Positions 17,899 to 26,036 of a stretch of DNA of 44,730 bases are shown piece after piece. Position numbers and translations under genes: made by a program. Source of the DNA: a candidate division TA06 bacterium ADurb.Bin131 (GTDB lineage Bacteria > Ratteibacteria > UBA8468 > B48-G9 > DTJG01); contig MWDQ01000024.1 of assembly GCA_002070645.1 (NCBI GenBank), forward strand, positions 1 through 44,730, written 5' to 3'. Position 1 is the first letter of the stretch; each line of letters starts with the position of its first letter. Below the pieces are notes generated by a model. That model saw only the letters and a program-made list of their open reading frames with translations, was not told the origin of the DNA and searched no databases.

Positions 17899-18816
17899 TC
17901 AAACAGTATCGCCTTCTGTATCCTCGGAAAAAACATTTTTGTATCTCGGATGATGTTTTTCATAAAACTCCTTTAATCTTTGAACTGTAATGTGTGTGTA
18001 TATCTGGGTTGTTGCAATATCGCTGTGTCCGAGCATCTCCTGGACGGTTCTTAAATCTGCTCCACGGTCGAGCATATGGGTTGCAAAACTATGCCTGAAG
18101 ACATGGGGTGTAATTTTCTTATTGATGCCTGCAATTTTTGCATACTTTTTTACTATTCTTTCAACTGAACGAGTAGTCAGCCCATGATGTTTTTTATTAA
18201 GAAATACAAATCCTGGCCGCAAACCTCTCTTCTTGAAGTACTCAAAAAGATAATTCAAAGCATAAGAACCAATCGGTACAATCCTTTGTTTACCACCCTT
18301 TCCCTTAACCTTTATTGTTTCATCTGTGATATTGATATCTTCCATTTTCAGGGAAACAAGTTCCCCAACCCTGATACCTGATGAATAAAGAAGTTCCATC
18401 ATTGCCCTGTCTCTTAAACCCATTTCACTATTATCATTGGCTGATTCAAGAATTTTCTCAATCTCCTGAATTGTAAGAAAAGATGGTAATCTTTCGGGAA
18501 TCTTTGGAGATAGAATAAGAATCGTTGGATTTGTTTTTATATGTCCCCTTCTAACAAGAAAGCCAAAAAATGACTTTAAACATGCAACCTTCCTGCTGAT
18601 ACTTTTTGGATTATAATTTTTCTCTTTCAGATAAAAGAGATATTTCCTTATAATCTCTCTATCAACTGATTCAAAATGATAATCAACGAAAGATAAAAAC
18701 TGTTTGAGATCTGCTTTATATGCATATATGGTATGGGGAGAATAATTTCTTTGATATTCAATGTAATGTATAAAGTCCCTTAAAAGTTTCAGGGTTGTTT
18801 TTTTATCAACAGGCAT
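17899..18816 (-). CDS. xerD: Tyrosine recombinase XerC/XerD
   Basis: About 305 aa: N-terminal SAM-like core-binding domain (about 5-95) and C-terminal catalytic domain with the full set Arg149 (SSGIRVGE), Lys173 (GKGGKQR), His238 and Arg241 (HVFRHSFATH), His264 (LGHSDI) and nucleophile Tyr273 (TTQIYTH). It resolves chromosome dimers at dif with a partner recombinase. The frame also opens at a TTG at 18825; the ATG at 18816, one base after the hisB stop, is preferred. Being inside an operon with no mobile-element ends nearby, it looks like a housekeeping Xer, not an integrase. No dif-like site was recognised in the window. Confidence 0.88.
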   Translation of the reverse strand: MPVDKKTTLKLLRDFIHYIEYQRNYSPHTIYAYKADLKQFLSFVDYHFESVDREIIRKYLFYLKEKNYNPKSISRKVACLKSFFGFLVRRGHIKTNPTILILSPKIPERLPSFLTIQEIEKILESANDNSEMGLRDRAMMELLYSSGIRVGELVSLKMEDINITDETIKVKGKGGKQRIVPIGSYALNYLFEYFKKRGLRPGFVFLNKKHHGLTTRSVERIVKKYAKIAGINKKITPHVFRHSFATHMLDRGADLRTVQEMLGHSDIATTQIYTHITVQRLKEFYEKHHPRYKNVFSEDTEGDTV

Positions 18817-18817
18817 T

Positions 18818-19417
18818 TTAATCAATTACACCTTTGGTTGAAGAAGTACCTTTATGTTCAACCTTAATTGCCTGTCTTAAAGCAAGCCCGAGCCCTTTGA
18901 AGGTTGCCTCACAGATGTGGTGGGTGTTTTCTCCTGAAAAAAGTCTCAGATGAAGAGTAATCCCAGAGTGATTGGCAAAACCTCTCATAAACTCCTGTAG
19001 GTTTTCAATATCTGAATATCCCGACTTATTCCTTATTACTGGTATTGAAAAACCGAGAAATGGTCTTCCAGAAATATCAAGAGATACCTGTATAAGTGTT
19101 TCATCCATTGGAATGACTATAAATCCAAATCTTGTTATACCTTTCCTATCACCAAGTGCCTTGTTAAATGCCTGCCCAAAACATATTCCCATATCTTCAA
19201 CAAGATGATGATCATCAACATAAACATCGCCTGTTGCTTTAAGAACAATATCAAACCTTCCGAAAAATGAAAAAAGAGATAGCATATGAGACCAAAAACC
19301 CAGTGGGCAACAAATATCTGATTTTCCACTGCCATCAACGGTAATATTCAAATTAATAGATGTTTCCTTTGTATTACGGATTACAGATGCATGCCTTAAT
19401 TTATTTTTATCTACCAT
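18818..19417 (-). CDS. hisB: Imidazoleglycerol-phosphate dehydratase
   Basis: A 199-aa enzyme of histidine biosynthesis (IGP to imidazole acetol phosphate). Expected metal ligands remain: Glu18 (NTKETS), His44 (SHML), His70-His71 and Glu74 (DDHHLVED), the His of SGITLHL, and HH..E (NTHHICEATFK). DISGRPFL is also present. Unusual: the DHMLDQ...HG block of the family reads SHMLSLFSFFG, losing the Asp, Gln and second His that line the substrate pocket. Its ATG shares a base with the stop of the GGDEF gene. No other his gene is present. The fold and role are secure, but the altered pocket leaves some doubt about activity. Confidence 0.9.
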   Translation of the reverse strand: MVDKNKLRHASVIRNTKETSINLNITVDGSGKSDICCPLGFWSHMLSLFSFFGRFDIVLKATGDVYVDDHHLVEDMGICFGQAFNKALGDRKGITRFGFIVIPMDETLIQVSLDISGRPFLGFSIPVIRNKSGYSDIENLQEFMRGFANHSGITLHLRLFSGENTHHICEATFKGLGLALRQAIKVEHKGTSSTKGVID

Positions 19418-20628
19418 TACGCCGCCTCGTAAATTGTTATCCTGTTTTTACCTTTTTCCTTTGACTGAAAAAGCGCATTGTCTGCATTTTTTATTATTTC
19501 TTCCCAGGTATCACCATGTTCTGGAAATGATGCTACTCCAAAACTTATCGTAATAAAAGCACTATTGTTTTCATCGAGGAGAAACTCATGTGAAACAACC
19601 CTTGTTTTTATTCTTTCAGCAACCCCATACGCATCTAAACTATCTGAAAATGGTAATAAATAAACAAACTCATCTCCGCCAAATCTGCAGATGATGTCTG
19701 ATTCTCTCAACAGATTTTTGATAAGAGATGCAAGTTGAAAAAGTAAATTGTCTGTTAATGGATGCCCATACCTATCAACATAATACTTAAAATTATCAAG
19801 ATCAGAAATAACTACAGCAATAGGAAAATGGTTTCTCTTTGCCTTTGAAAATTCTTCTCGTATTCTCTGTTGAAAATATCTTTTGTTATAAAGACCTGTA
19901 AGTGAATCAGTAATCGAAGCAAGAGCGATCTCTTGATGAAGAAGCGCGCTTTCAAATATTGATGAAACCTGTTTTGAAAATATTTCAACCGGTTCTTTTA
20001 TATATTCAAAAAATTCCCTCTGCGGATTCTGAAGCCCAACAACAGAGGTTGCAACAATATGATTTTCGTTTGCAAATGGTACCACCGCAACTGTTGAATA
20101 ATCATCGAGAGAATATCTTTTTATTATATCATCCACACATACCTTTGTTTCGTTATCTATTAGAGAAGAGTAAAATGTCTTGAAATAATGGGTACCACGA
20201 CGCTTAATCTGTGGAACTGTATTTTTTCCACTACTTATAACGAACTCGCCATTTTTCGAAAATCTTTTTATTTCAGGGTCATTAATAATAAGCACTGCCT
20301 TATTCCCATTGAAAATTTTAATAAGAACATCAAGTATTTTTATAGAAAGATTTTCAATCTTCATTGTTGGCGACGCCTCCATCTGGAATTCATGGAAGGT
20401 TTTAAGATATTCATTATATTCAACCAATTCTTCGTAATAATGCTCAACAATGGTAAAAACAAAATAAAGCAACACTCCACATAAAAATATCAGCAACCAT
20501 GCGGAATGAATAAGAGATCTTAAAGAGGTAAGCGGCTGCAAATAACCTGTATAGAATAAAATTAAGGATCCAACCAGAATAATTGAAGAGTATTTACAAA
20601 TTTGCAGTAGTTTTTTTTCTTTTTCCAT
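19417..20628 (-). CDS. Membrane GGDEF protein (putative diguanylate cyclase)
   Basis: A 403-aa protein with two membrane helices (about 14-32 and 42-62), a GAF-like sensor region (about 90-225) and a GGDEF domain (about 238-400). GGDEF is intact at 317-321, and the RxxD inhibitory site (RESD 308-311) is correctly spaced. The first metal Asp is present in SDLDNFK, but the guanine-contacting Asn of the FKxxND motif is Val284 (FKYYVD). It probably makes c-di-GMP, perhaps with altered substrate binding. The frame is open from a TTG at 20700; the ATG at 20628 is preferred because the membrane helices then start normally. First gene of the set with hisB and xerD. Confidence 0.85.
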   Translation of the reverse strand: MEKEKKLLQICKYSSIILVGSLILFYTGYLQPLTSLRSLIHSAWLLIFLCGVLLYFVFTIVEHYYEELVEYNEYLKTFHEFQMEASPTMKIENLSIKILDVLIKIFNGNKAVLIINDPEIKRFSKNGEFVISSGKNTVPQIKRRGTHYFKTFYSSLIDNETKVCVDDIIKRYSLDDYSTVAVVPFANENHIVATSVVGLQNPQREFFEYIKEPVEIFSKQVSSIFESALLHQEIALASITDSLTGLYNKRYFQQRIREEFSKAKRNHFPIAVVISDLDNFKYYVDRYGHPLTDNLLFQLASLIKNLLRESDIICRFGGDEFVYLLPFSDSLDAYGVAERIKTRVVSHEFLLDENNSAFITISFGVASFPEHGDTWEEIIKNADNALFQSKEKGKNRITIYEAA

Positions 20629-20709
20629 CGCAGGATACTCGTTAAAAATGGTGTACTGCCCTCGACATATCCAAATACGCTTTAATAAAGTCAGAAACAA
20701 GCATATAAA

Positions 20710-20738
20710 AGCGTACTATGTTTTTAATCCTATGTCAA
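20710..20738 (-). promoter_or_regulatory. Possible promoter of the GGDEF-hisB-xerD genes
   Basis: On the minus strand a perfect TTGACA (20733-20738) is followed after 17 bases by TACGCT (20710-20715), a poor -10. The -35 is convincing, the -10 is not. The leader to the chosen ATG would be about 75 bases. Confidence 0.3.
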
Positions 20739-20770
20739 AGAAGCCGATATTTCACTTTTGCAAGACACAT

Positions 20771-21430
20771 TTAAAACGGAAACCAGGAAAGTATCTCTGA
20801 AACAACAAGATTATGCCCTTCTCTTGATGGGTGGTTTTTCCATGACATCAATGATTCAAGAGGAACTTTTGATTTTACAGCGTTTTTAAATGCAAGATAA
20901 CTATCCGCGAGTCCAGTTTTTTCTTCAGAAGCAATCTTTTTAATAATTTCTGCTTGATATTCGAGATATCTTCCATTTTCCTGTTTTTTATCAACCACTG
21001 AAAAATCCCATGTTGGGGTAAGAAGTATAATACGCACATCTTTTTCCTTTGCCTGGTTTATCATATTCTTCCACGCAGTATAAACAAAACCTTCATCAGT
21101 GGTCCTATCATTAAGTCCATAATCAATCAGAACAAGTTCTGGCTTGTGGCATAAAACATCACCCGTAAACCTTTTTGCGCCCTGTATAGAATTCTCGCCG
21201 CCAATCGCGGTTACAATAACATTTATTACTGCAAAGGGAAACCTTTCTTTAAGTTTTATATGAAGAAGGTGAGGATAAGAATTAAAGGTATCTACGTAAG
21301 GAGTGGCAAAATACCCTGCGGGAACACTATGTCCATGACAGATAATATTAATGGTTTTGTTATTGGGCCATTGCTTTCTCAGAAGATTCACCAGACCCGC
21401 GAGATAGGTCTTTTTATCAGCAATTGGCAT
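20771..21430 (-). CDS. SGNH/GDSL-type hydrolase
   Basis: About 219 aa, an SGNH-fold esterase. Block I is ICHGHSVPAG (GHS in place of GDS, with the Ser as nucleophile), block III is DYGLNDRT and block V is NHPSREGH with the His. No signal peptide is visible, so it is intracellular. The ATG at 21430 has GGAG 7 bases upstream and overlaps the preceding gene by 14 bases; a TTG at 21457 is an alternative. In an operon after a glycosidase-like protein and a UroD-like protein it may remove acetyl or other acyl groups from sugars (inference). Confidence 0.82.
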   Translation of the reverse strand: MPIADKKTYLAGLVNLLRKQWPNNKTINIICHGHSVPAGYFATPYVDTFNSYPHLLHIKLKERFPFAVINVIVTAIGGENSIQGAKRFTGDVLCHKPELVLIDYGLNDRTTDEGFVYTAWKNMINQAKEKDVRIILLTPTWDFSVVDKKQENGRYLEYQAEIIKKIASEEKTGLADSYLAFKNAVKSKVPLESLMSWKNHPSREGHNLVVSEILSWFPF

Positions 21431-22832
21431 CGATTTTCTCCAATATTTTAACCTCAAATGGGTTAATCTCCCATGATGACTGGATTTCTCCTGTTTCGAT
21501 GTTTTTCCACGACTGTCTTAAACTTATTGTGTCCTTCTCGTTCATAAAATTTGCAATAACAAGATAAAATCTATTGCTTACGTATGCTGTTAGAACAAGA
21601 TTGGGCCATTTTCTCCCTGAAGTAATCGACTCGTCTTTTATATCCATAAAAACATGGGTCGATGGCTTTGTCATTTCTTTATAAAATTCAAAATAATGAA
21701 AATAATTTTCTATTGTTTTTGGATTACCGGGAACAGAATCCCATGGAGAATAAACAGGAAAATCATCTGGATGTTTTAGATAGTGTTGCTGAATTACATC
21801 AGGATGACTAACTGCAAGACTTCCCTTGTTATATTGTAGTTTTGTGCCCTTGTACATCTTGCCTCGTATTGACCGGCCATGATATAAAACAGGAAACTGA
21901 AGATATGGGATTGTAAGAGCATAAATCTTATTCTGGTCCTCAACAGGAACCACGCGCCAATCAGGAATATAAAAAACAAATTCTGGAAGGCGTTTTACTG
22001 TTTTTCTCATAAGGTTCATATCTCTTATGCCTTCGCCGACATAAAGATAGTCCCAGCATTTAAAACGAGGTATAAAGGAAATATCAGGATTACAGAACTC
22101 CCAGGCATGAAGGGTAAAAATACCTCTATATCTCTTTACAATTGTGTAAATCTCCTGGATTAAATCTTCAAATGCTCCATGGACAGAATCTGATTCTTCA
22201 AATGCATTAATATGACCCTGTTTTTCTTCTGGAGGATCGAGAAACGCAAGGGGATCATAGCCAACGTCATCATAAAGTCCATCAATCTCATATCTATCAA
22301 ATAATCTTTCAATATTATTCAAAAGAAATGCCCGCCAGTCAGGACTTCTCGGGGAACAAAGCGCATAATTAAAATAACCCTCATCAAGAGAAAGAACCTT
22401 TCCCTTGTAATATGAAAGCCATTCTGTCTTAAAATTTTTGCTTCTTCTATCATAATATCCACTTGAAATATAAGGAATAAATTTCAATCTGTTTTCGTGT
22501 GCAAGCGAAATCATCTTCCTGAATCCTTCTTCATTATTCGGGGTAAACTTATCGCCGTCAAAAATTTCTTCGGCATCATTCCACTCTTCGTGGAATTTAA
22601 TCAATCCCATTCCCTTTTCTTTGTAAAATTTAAAGTTTTTCTCATCCTGCTCATCAGGCATCGGACATCTTTCTGCTGGATATTCTCCCCAGTTATACCA
22701 GATATGTCCTGGGATATAATCAACAAGAACCTTATGTGTTTCGCATCTCCTGATAAGAAACCTTGCATCCCTCAAGTTTTCAAGACGTTTTCTTTCTACT
22801 GAATAATCCCACACCTTTAGTAAAGAATCCAT
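21417..22832 (-). CDS. Glycosidase-like TIM-barrel protein
   Basis: A 471-aa protein without signal peptide. The first 340 residues look like a glycoside hydrolase barrel: KVLVDYIPGHIWYNWGEYP, IKFHEEWNDAEE, FIPYISSGYYDRR and YEIDGLYDDVGYD, where the last has Asp residues at the end of a strand as in GH13/GH31/GH36-type nucleophile positions. LHAWEF and FYIPDW follow. The last 90 residues form a beta domain. Family unassigned. GGAG lies 8 bases before the ATG. It lies between a UroD-like gene (10 bases upstream) and the SGNH hydrolase, and has the same type of neighbour as the gene at 35066-36763. Confidence 0.65.
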   Translation of the reverse strand: MDSLLKVWDYSVERKRLENLRDARFLIRRCETHKVLVDYIPGHIWYNWGEYPAERCPMPDEQDEKNFKFYKEKGMGLIKFHEEWNDAEEIFDGDKFTPNNEEGFRKMISLAHENRLKFIPYISSGYYDRRSKNFKTEWLSYYKGKVLSLDEGYFNYALCSPRSPDWRAFLLNNIERLFDRYEIDGLYDDVGYDPLAFLDPPEEKQGHINAFEESDSVHGAFEDLIQEIYTIVKRYRGIFTLHAWEFCNPDISFIPRFKCWDYLYVGEGIRDMNLMRKTVKRLPEFVFYIPDWRVVPVEDQNKIYALTIPYLQFPVLYHGRSIRGKMYKGTKLQYNKGSLAVSHPDVIQQHYLKHPDDFPVYSPWDSVPGNPKTIENYFHYFEFYKEMTKPSTHVFMDIKDESITSGRKWPNLVLTAYVSNRFYLVIANFMNEKDTISLRQSWKNIETGEIQSSWEINPFEVKILEKIDANC

Positions 22833-22842
22833 ATGCTATCTC

Positions 22843-23856
22843 CTATAAATTCATTGCCTCATCTATCATCGCAAAAAGGTTTTCTGGAGGCACATCCGCC
22901 TGAATTGTAATTCCTGTCTCAAGGATATATCCCCCATTCTTTCCCATATTTTCTTTAAGATGCCTTACCTCGTCTCTGACTTCTACAGGACTCCCACATA
23001 CAAGAAGGTCCTGAGTCCTTATTCCACCGCAAAAACATAGATCCATCCCGAATTCTTCTTTAAGATAATATATATCCATTGCTTCAGGTTGAATTGGATG
23101 AAGTATATCAAGCCCGATATCAATCAAATCTGGAATAATCGGGATTATATTTCCACAGGAATGATGAAATATTTTCTTCCCTTTTTTCTTTCCATAGGCA
23201 TATATTTCTGAAACAAAATCTTTTATAAACTTCCGCCACAATTCAGGAGATATCAACATTGATTTTTGAATTCCATAGTCATCGCTTAATGCCACTGCCT
23301 CAAACTCAAATCTTTCAAAAAGAATTTCCATTGTTCCGAGTATATAATCAGTAAGCCCACGGAGAAGATCAAAAACAAAATTAGGGTTTTCGATAATATC
23401 GATAAGTATGTTCTGCATCCCTCTCATAAATGTCGCTCTTTCCCACAGATCTCCAATCCAGATAATCCTGTAATGACTTTTCTGTTGTTCACACCATTGT
23501 TCTATATTTTCAAACCTGTACGGCATACCTGGCTCTGGCATTCTATATCCAGAAAGGGTCGGTTCTTTTAATACTGGTCCTATTGGAGCACCTCTGTCTA
23601 TTGCATTTGTTGACCAGATAACCCCGAATTCATCAACTGCTGTTTTTCCAAATATCTGCGGGTCAGCATAGAGCGGTTTGATTGATTTTGGAGATGTCAT
23701 CCTTATCGGAAGAGAAATTGCATCATAAATTGGGGATCCATATTTTTGTTCCGCAATTTTCAATGAAACAGGAGAAAAAGGAAAATTGTATGGCACAGGC
23801 ATCTCTTTATGATTAATAACAAGTTCTATCCATTTTTTATCATTGTTTGGTCTCAT
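22843..23856 (-). CDS. UroD-like protein 2 with MtaA-type zinc motif
   Basis: A 337-aa UroD-superfamily barrel. FHHSCGNIIP contains His232-x-Cys234-Gly-Asn, and a second Cys pair occurs in LCFCGGIRT (274, 276). This matches the His-x-Cys...Cys zinc-thiolate site of MtaA/MtbA/CmuA-type corrinoid methyltransferases, so methyl transfer is the best hypothesis. HemE Arg motifs are missing. The mid-protein block SDDYGIQKSMLISPELW aligns with the other UroD-like proteins of the window. First gene of a three-gene operon with a glycosidase-like protein and an SGNH hydrolase. No corrinoid-binding protein is present nearby. No clear Shine-Dalgarno. Confidence 0.82.
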   Translation of the reverse strand: MRPNNDKKWIELVINHKEMPVPYNFPFSPVSLKIAEQKYGSPIYDAISLPIRMTSPKSIKPLYADPQIFGKTAVDEFGVIWSTNAIDRGAPIGPVLKEPTLSGYRMPEPGMPYRFENIEQWCEQQKSHYRIIWIGDLWERATFMRGMQNILIDIIENPNFVFDLLRGLTDYILGTMEILFERFEFEAVALSDDYGIQKSMLISPELWRKFIKDFVSEIYAYGKKKGKKIFHHSCGNIIPIIPDLIDIGLDILHPIQPEAMDIYYLKEEFGMDLCFCGGIRTQDLLVCGSPVEVRDEVRHLKENMGKNGGYILETGITIQADVPPENLFAMIDEAMNL

Positions 23857-23930
23857 AGTTAATTAAGTTATCACAAGTTTTTCTGATCTCAAAATTTTAA
23901 AAATCTCTACTTTATGATATTCTAAAATAT

Positions 23931-24719
23931 ATGGTTCACAGTAAACTTGTAAATCTATTGAAACAAAAAAAACCGTCCATCGGTGGCTGGGTTAACCTGT
24001 GTGATCCTGGGGTTATAGTAATAATGGCACACGCAGGATATGACTGGCTTTTAATAGACAATGAACACCATCCATTCACAGAAAGCCAGATACAAACAAT
24101 GATCCTTGCTTCGAAAGAAACAAACATTACACCAATAGTCAGGGTTAGAGGGAATGATGCCTCGCATATTAAATGGGTTCTTGATACAGGCGCAGGCGGG
24201 ATTATGGTACCCATGCTCGAATCAGTGAATGATGTTAAAAAGGCAATATCATATTCTAAATATCCACCAACTGGAAATCGTGGTTATAGCCCTTTAAGGG
24301 CTACGGATTTTCTGGCATTCAAACAGGAATATGAACAAACAGCTAATGAAGAAGTTCTTTTGATATGCCAGATAGAACAAGTATCAGCAGTTGATGAAAT
24401 AGAGGAAATTGTTAAACTTCAGGTTGATGGTGTATGGATAGGACAGGCAGATCTTTCGTTTTCCATGGGATACAAAGGAAACATGAAACATCCTGATGTA
24501 CAAAAAGCAGTAGAAAAAGTAATAAGCGCTGCGAATAAACATAATAAACCATGGGGCACAACCACCGCAAACCAGGAGGATTTTAAGAAAAGGATTAACC
24601 AGGGCGCATTACTCCTGATATCAGGATCTGATTCAGGTTTTATTACATCTGCAGCATATGAAAGAGTGCAACAGTGTCGCAGGATAATAGAGGTAAATGA
24701 AAACAGGGTTAAGATCTAA
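23931..24719 (+). CDS. HpcH/HpaI-family aldolase
   Basis: A 262-aa class II pyruvate-type aldolase. Family blocks: GYDWLLIDNEHHPF (base His), TPIVRVRGNDASHIK (substrate Arg), DTGAGGIMVPMLES, CQIEQVSAVDEI (metal Glu) and VDGVWIGQADLSFSMG (metal Asp). It cleaves or forms 2-oxo-3-deoxy sugar acids such as 2-dehydro-3-deoxyglucarate or 4-hydroxy-2-oxoacids, giving pyruvate and an aldehyde. It is divergent from the UroD-like operon with about 75 bases between. No Shine-Dalgarno is seen before the ATG. Tartronate semialdehyde or glycolaldehyde produced here could feed the GlcD/glyoxylate reductase pair (inference). Confidence 0.88.
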   Translation: MVHSKLVNLLKQKKPSIGGWVNLCDPGVIVIMAHAGYDWLLIDNEHHPFTESQIQTMILASKETNITPIVRVRGNDASHIKWVLDTGAGGIMVPMLESVNDVKKAISYSKYPPTGNRGYSPLRATDFLAFKQEYEQTANEEVLLICQIEQVSAVDEIEEIVKLQVDGVWIGQADLSFSMGYKGNMKHPDVQKAVEKVISAANKHNKPWGTTTANQEDFKKRINQGALLLISGSDSGFITSAAYERVQQCRRIIEVNENRVKI

Positions 24720-24811
24720 CCTTAAAGTTATCCCCCCTGTTGTGAATTATCTGTTGCTGGTTCGAGAGATTTTATTTGGACAGTAATCCATAATATTATA
24801 GAATAGAACCT

Positions 24812-25552
24812 ATGGAAAAAAAGAAACTTGAACAAATTCTCCGAAAATATAAGAATGAAGATATCTCTCTTCAAGATGTGCTTGAGGAATTAAAATTCCT
24901 TCCTTTTATAGATCTTGTCCATTCTAAGATTGACCATCACAGGACACTGCGTGTTGGTTTTCCAGAGATTATTTATGGAGAAAGTAAAAATATACATCAT
25001 CTTATAACAATAATTTCTGAACTCCGGAAAAATTATAAAAACTTTATTGCAACGAGAATTTCCCGGCAACAGGCAGATGAGGTATTAAAAAAATATCCAG
25101 ATTTGATTTATTTTCAGGATGCAAGAATCCTTACAGCTGAAACAAAAACAAATAAAAAGAAACAGGTATCTGTAATTTGCGCTGGAACATCTGATCATCC
25201 TGTTGCAGAAGAAGCAGCAATAACTCTTGAAATTCTTGGTATAGGCGTTGAAAGAGTTTATGATGTTGGAATAAGCGGTATCCATAGGGTCGTCCCTTAC
25301 TTAAAGAAAATAAATAGATGCAAGATCTTGATTGTTGTGGCTGGAATGGAAGGAGCACTTCCAGGGGTTATAGCAGGAATCACAGGAAAACCTGTTATTG
25401 GGGTACCAACATCTGTTGGTTATGGTACAAATCTTAAGGGATTTGCCCCGCTTTTAACAATGCTTAATAGTTGTGCTCCAAGTGTTGTTGTTGTGAATAT
25501 TAACAATGGCTTTGGTGCTGCTTTTTTTGCATGGACTATATTACACCAATAA
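24812..25552 (+). CDS. larB: LarB, nickel-pincer cofactor biosynthesis carboxylase
   Basis: A 246-aa protein of the AIR-carboxylase-like LarB family, which carboxylates and hydrolyses nicotinic acid adenine dinucleotide in the synthesis of the Ni-pincer cofactor of lactate racemase. Diagnostic blocks: DHHRTLRVGFPEIIYGES, ICAGTSDHPVAEEAAIT, VYDVGISGIHR, VVAGMEGALPGVIAG, GVPTSVGYGTNL and the final NNGFGAAFFA. No larA, larC or larE is in the window, so partners must be elsewhere. It is a single gene with about 90 bases upstream and 56 bases downstream. No clear ribosome binding site. Confidence 0.92.
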   Translation: MEKKKLEQILRKYKNEDISLQDVLEELKFLPFIDLVHSKIDHHRTLRVGFPEIIYGESKNIHHLITIISELRKNYKNFIATRISRQQADEVLKKYPDLIYFQDARILTAETKTNKKKQVSVICAGTSDHPVAEEAAITLEILGIGVERVYDVGISGIHRVVPYLKKINRCKILIVVAGMEGALPGVIAGITGKPVIGVPTSVGYGTNLKGFAPLLTMLNSCAPSVVVVNINNGFGAAFFAWTILHQ

Positions 25553-25608
25553 AATTTTTTATAATTTGAAAAAATGAATTAAACTATAAAGATCAACAAA
25601 GGAACCAT

Positions 25609-25935
25609 ATGTTAAAATTTTATTTATTGCCGGTTGTTGTTTTTTTCTTTTTGATGTGCGGCTGCGCATTTCTTCCATCTTATAGGGTAGAAAAAGAAGG
25701 TCGTGCGTTTATCACAGATTATCCATTGAACAGGATAGCCGTTGAAAAAGCAGTAAGCGAACATAGGTTGATGTATGGAATGACAATGGAGGAGGTTGTT
25801 AAAAGTTGGGGCAATCCTGATCTTGAACATGAACTAATTATAAATGGTAAGGTTTATTATTCCTGGCTATACAGAAAAAATAACCTTACCCGAATTCTTT
25901 ATTTTAATCGCGGTATCCTTGTAGATATCCAATAG
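25609..25935 (+). CDS. Small SmpA/OmlA-like lipoprotein
   Basis: A 108-aa protein with signal sequence and lipobox (LMCGC, lipid Cys at about 19). The core, LMYGMTMEEVVKSWGNPDLEHE, then YYSWLYRKNN and ILYFNRGILVDI, has the GMTxxEVxxxWGxP pattern of the SmpA/OmlA (BamE-like) fold common in envelope lipoproteins. AAAGGAACC serves as Shine-Dalgarno. Probably an outer-membrane or periplasmic structural lipoprotein; no Bam genes are close. Confidence 0.72.
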   Translation: MLKFYLLPVVVFFFLMCGCAFLPSYRVEKEGRAFITDYPLNRIAVEKAVSEHRLMYGMTMEEVVKSWGNPDLEHELIINGKVYYSWLYRKNNLTRILYFNRGILVDIQ

Positions 25936-25948
25936 TATAATTGTCAAG

Positions 25949-25965
25949 TTAACCGCGATGGTTAA
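25949..25965. other. Short dyad after the small lipoprotein gene
   Basis: TTAACC GCGAT GGTTAA is a perfect 6-bp stem with a 5-base loop, 13 bases after the stop. It is followed by A-rich, not T-rich, sequence on the plus strand, so it is not a convincing terminator. An operator for the next gene is possible. Confidence 0.3.
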
Positions 25966-25993
25966 TAAAAAGGCGCTCGGAAGCAGGAAAAGG

Positions 25994-26016
25994 GCTTAAA
26001 ACCCTCTACTTTTTCC
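25994..26016 (+). terminator. Weak terminator-like stem before the dCTP-deaminase-like gene
   Basis: GGG CTTAAAA CCC with a flanking A/T pair is followed by CTACTTTTTCC. The stem is short and the T-run interrupted, so this is a low-confidence call. Confidence 0.2.
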
Positions 26017-26036
26017 TTTACTAAATATATAATATT

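Noticed and set aside
17899..18816. Integrase of a mobile island
   Set aside because: It is embedded in an operon with hisB and a GGDEF gene, with no attachment sites, tRNA or other mobile genes; it looks like a chromosomal Xer.
26024..26036. TATAAT at 26028-26033 as -10 of the dCTP-deaminase-like gene
   Set aside because: It ends 3 bases before the ATG, so transcription would start inside the gene, and the conserved N-terminus would be lost.
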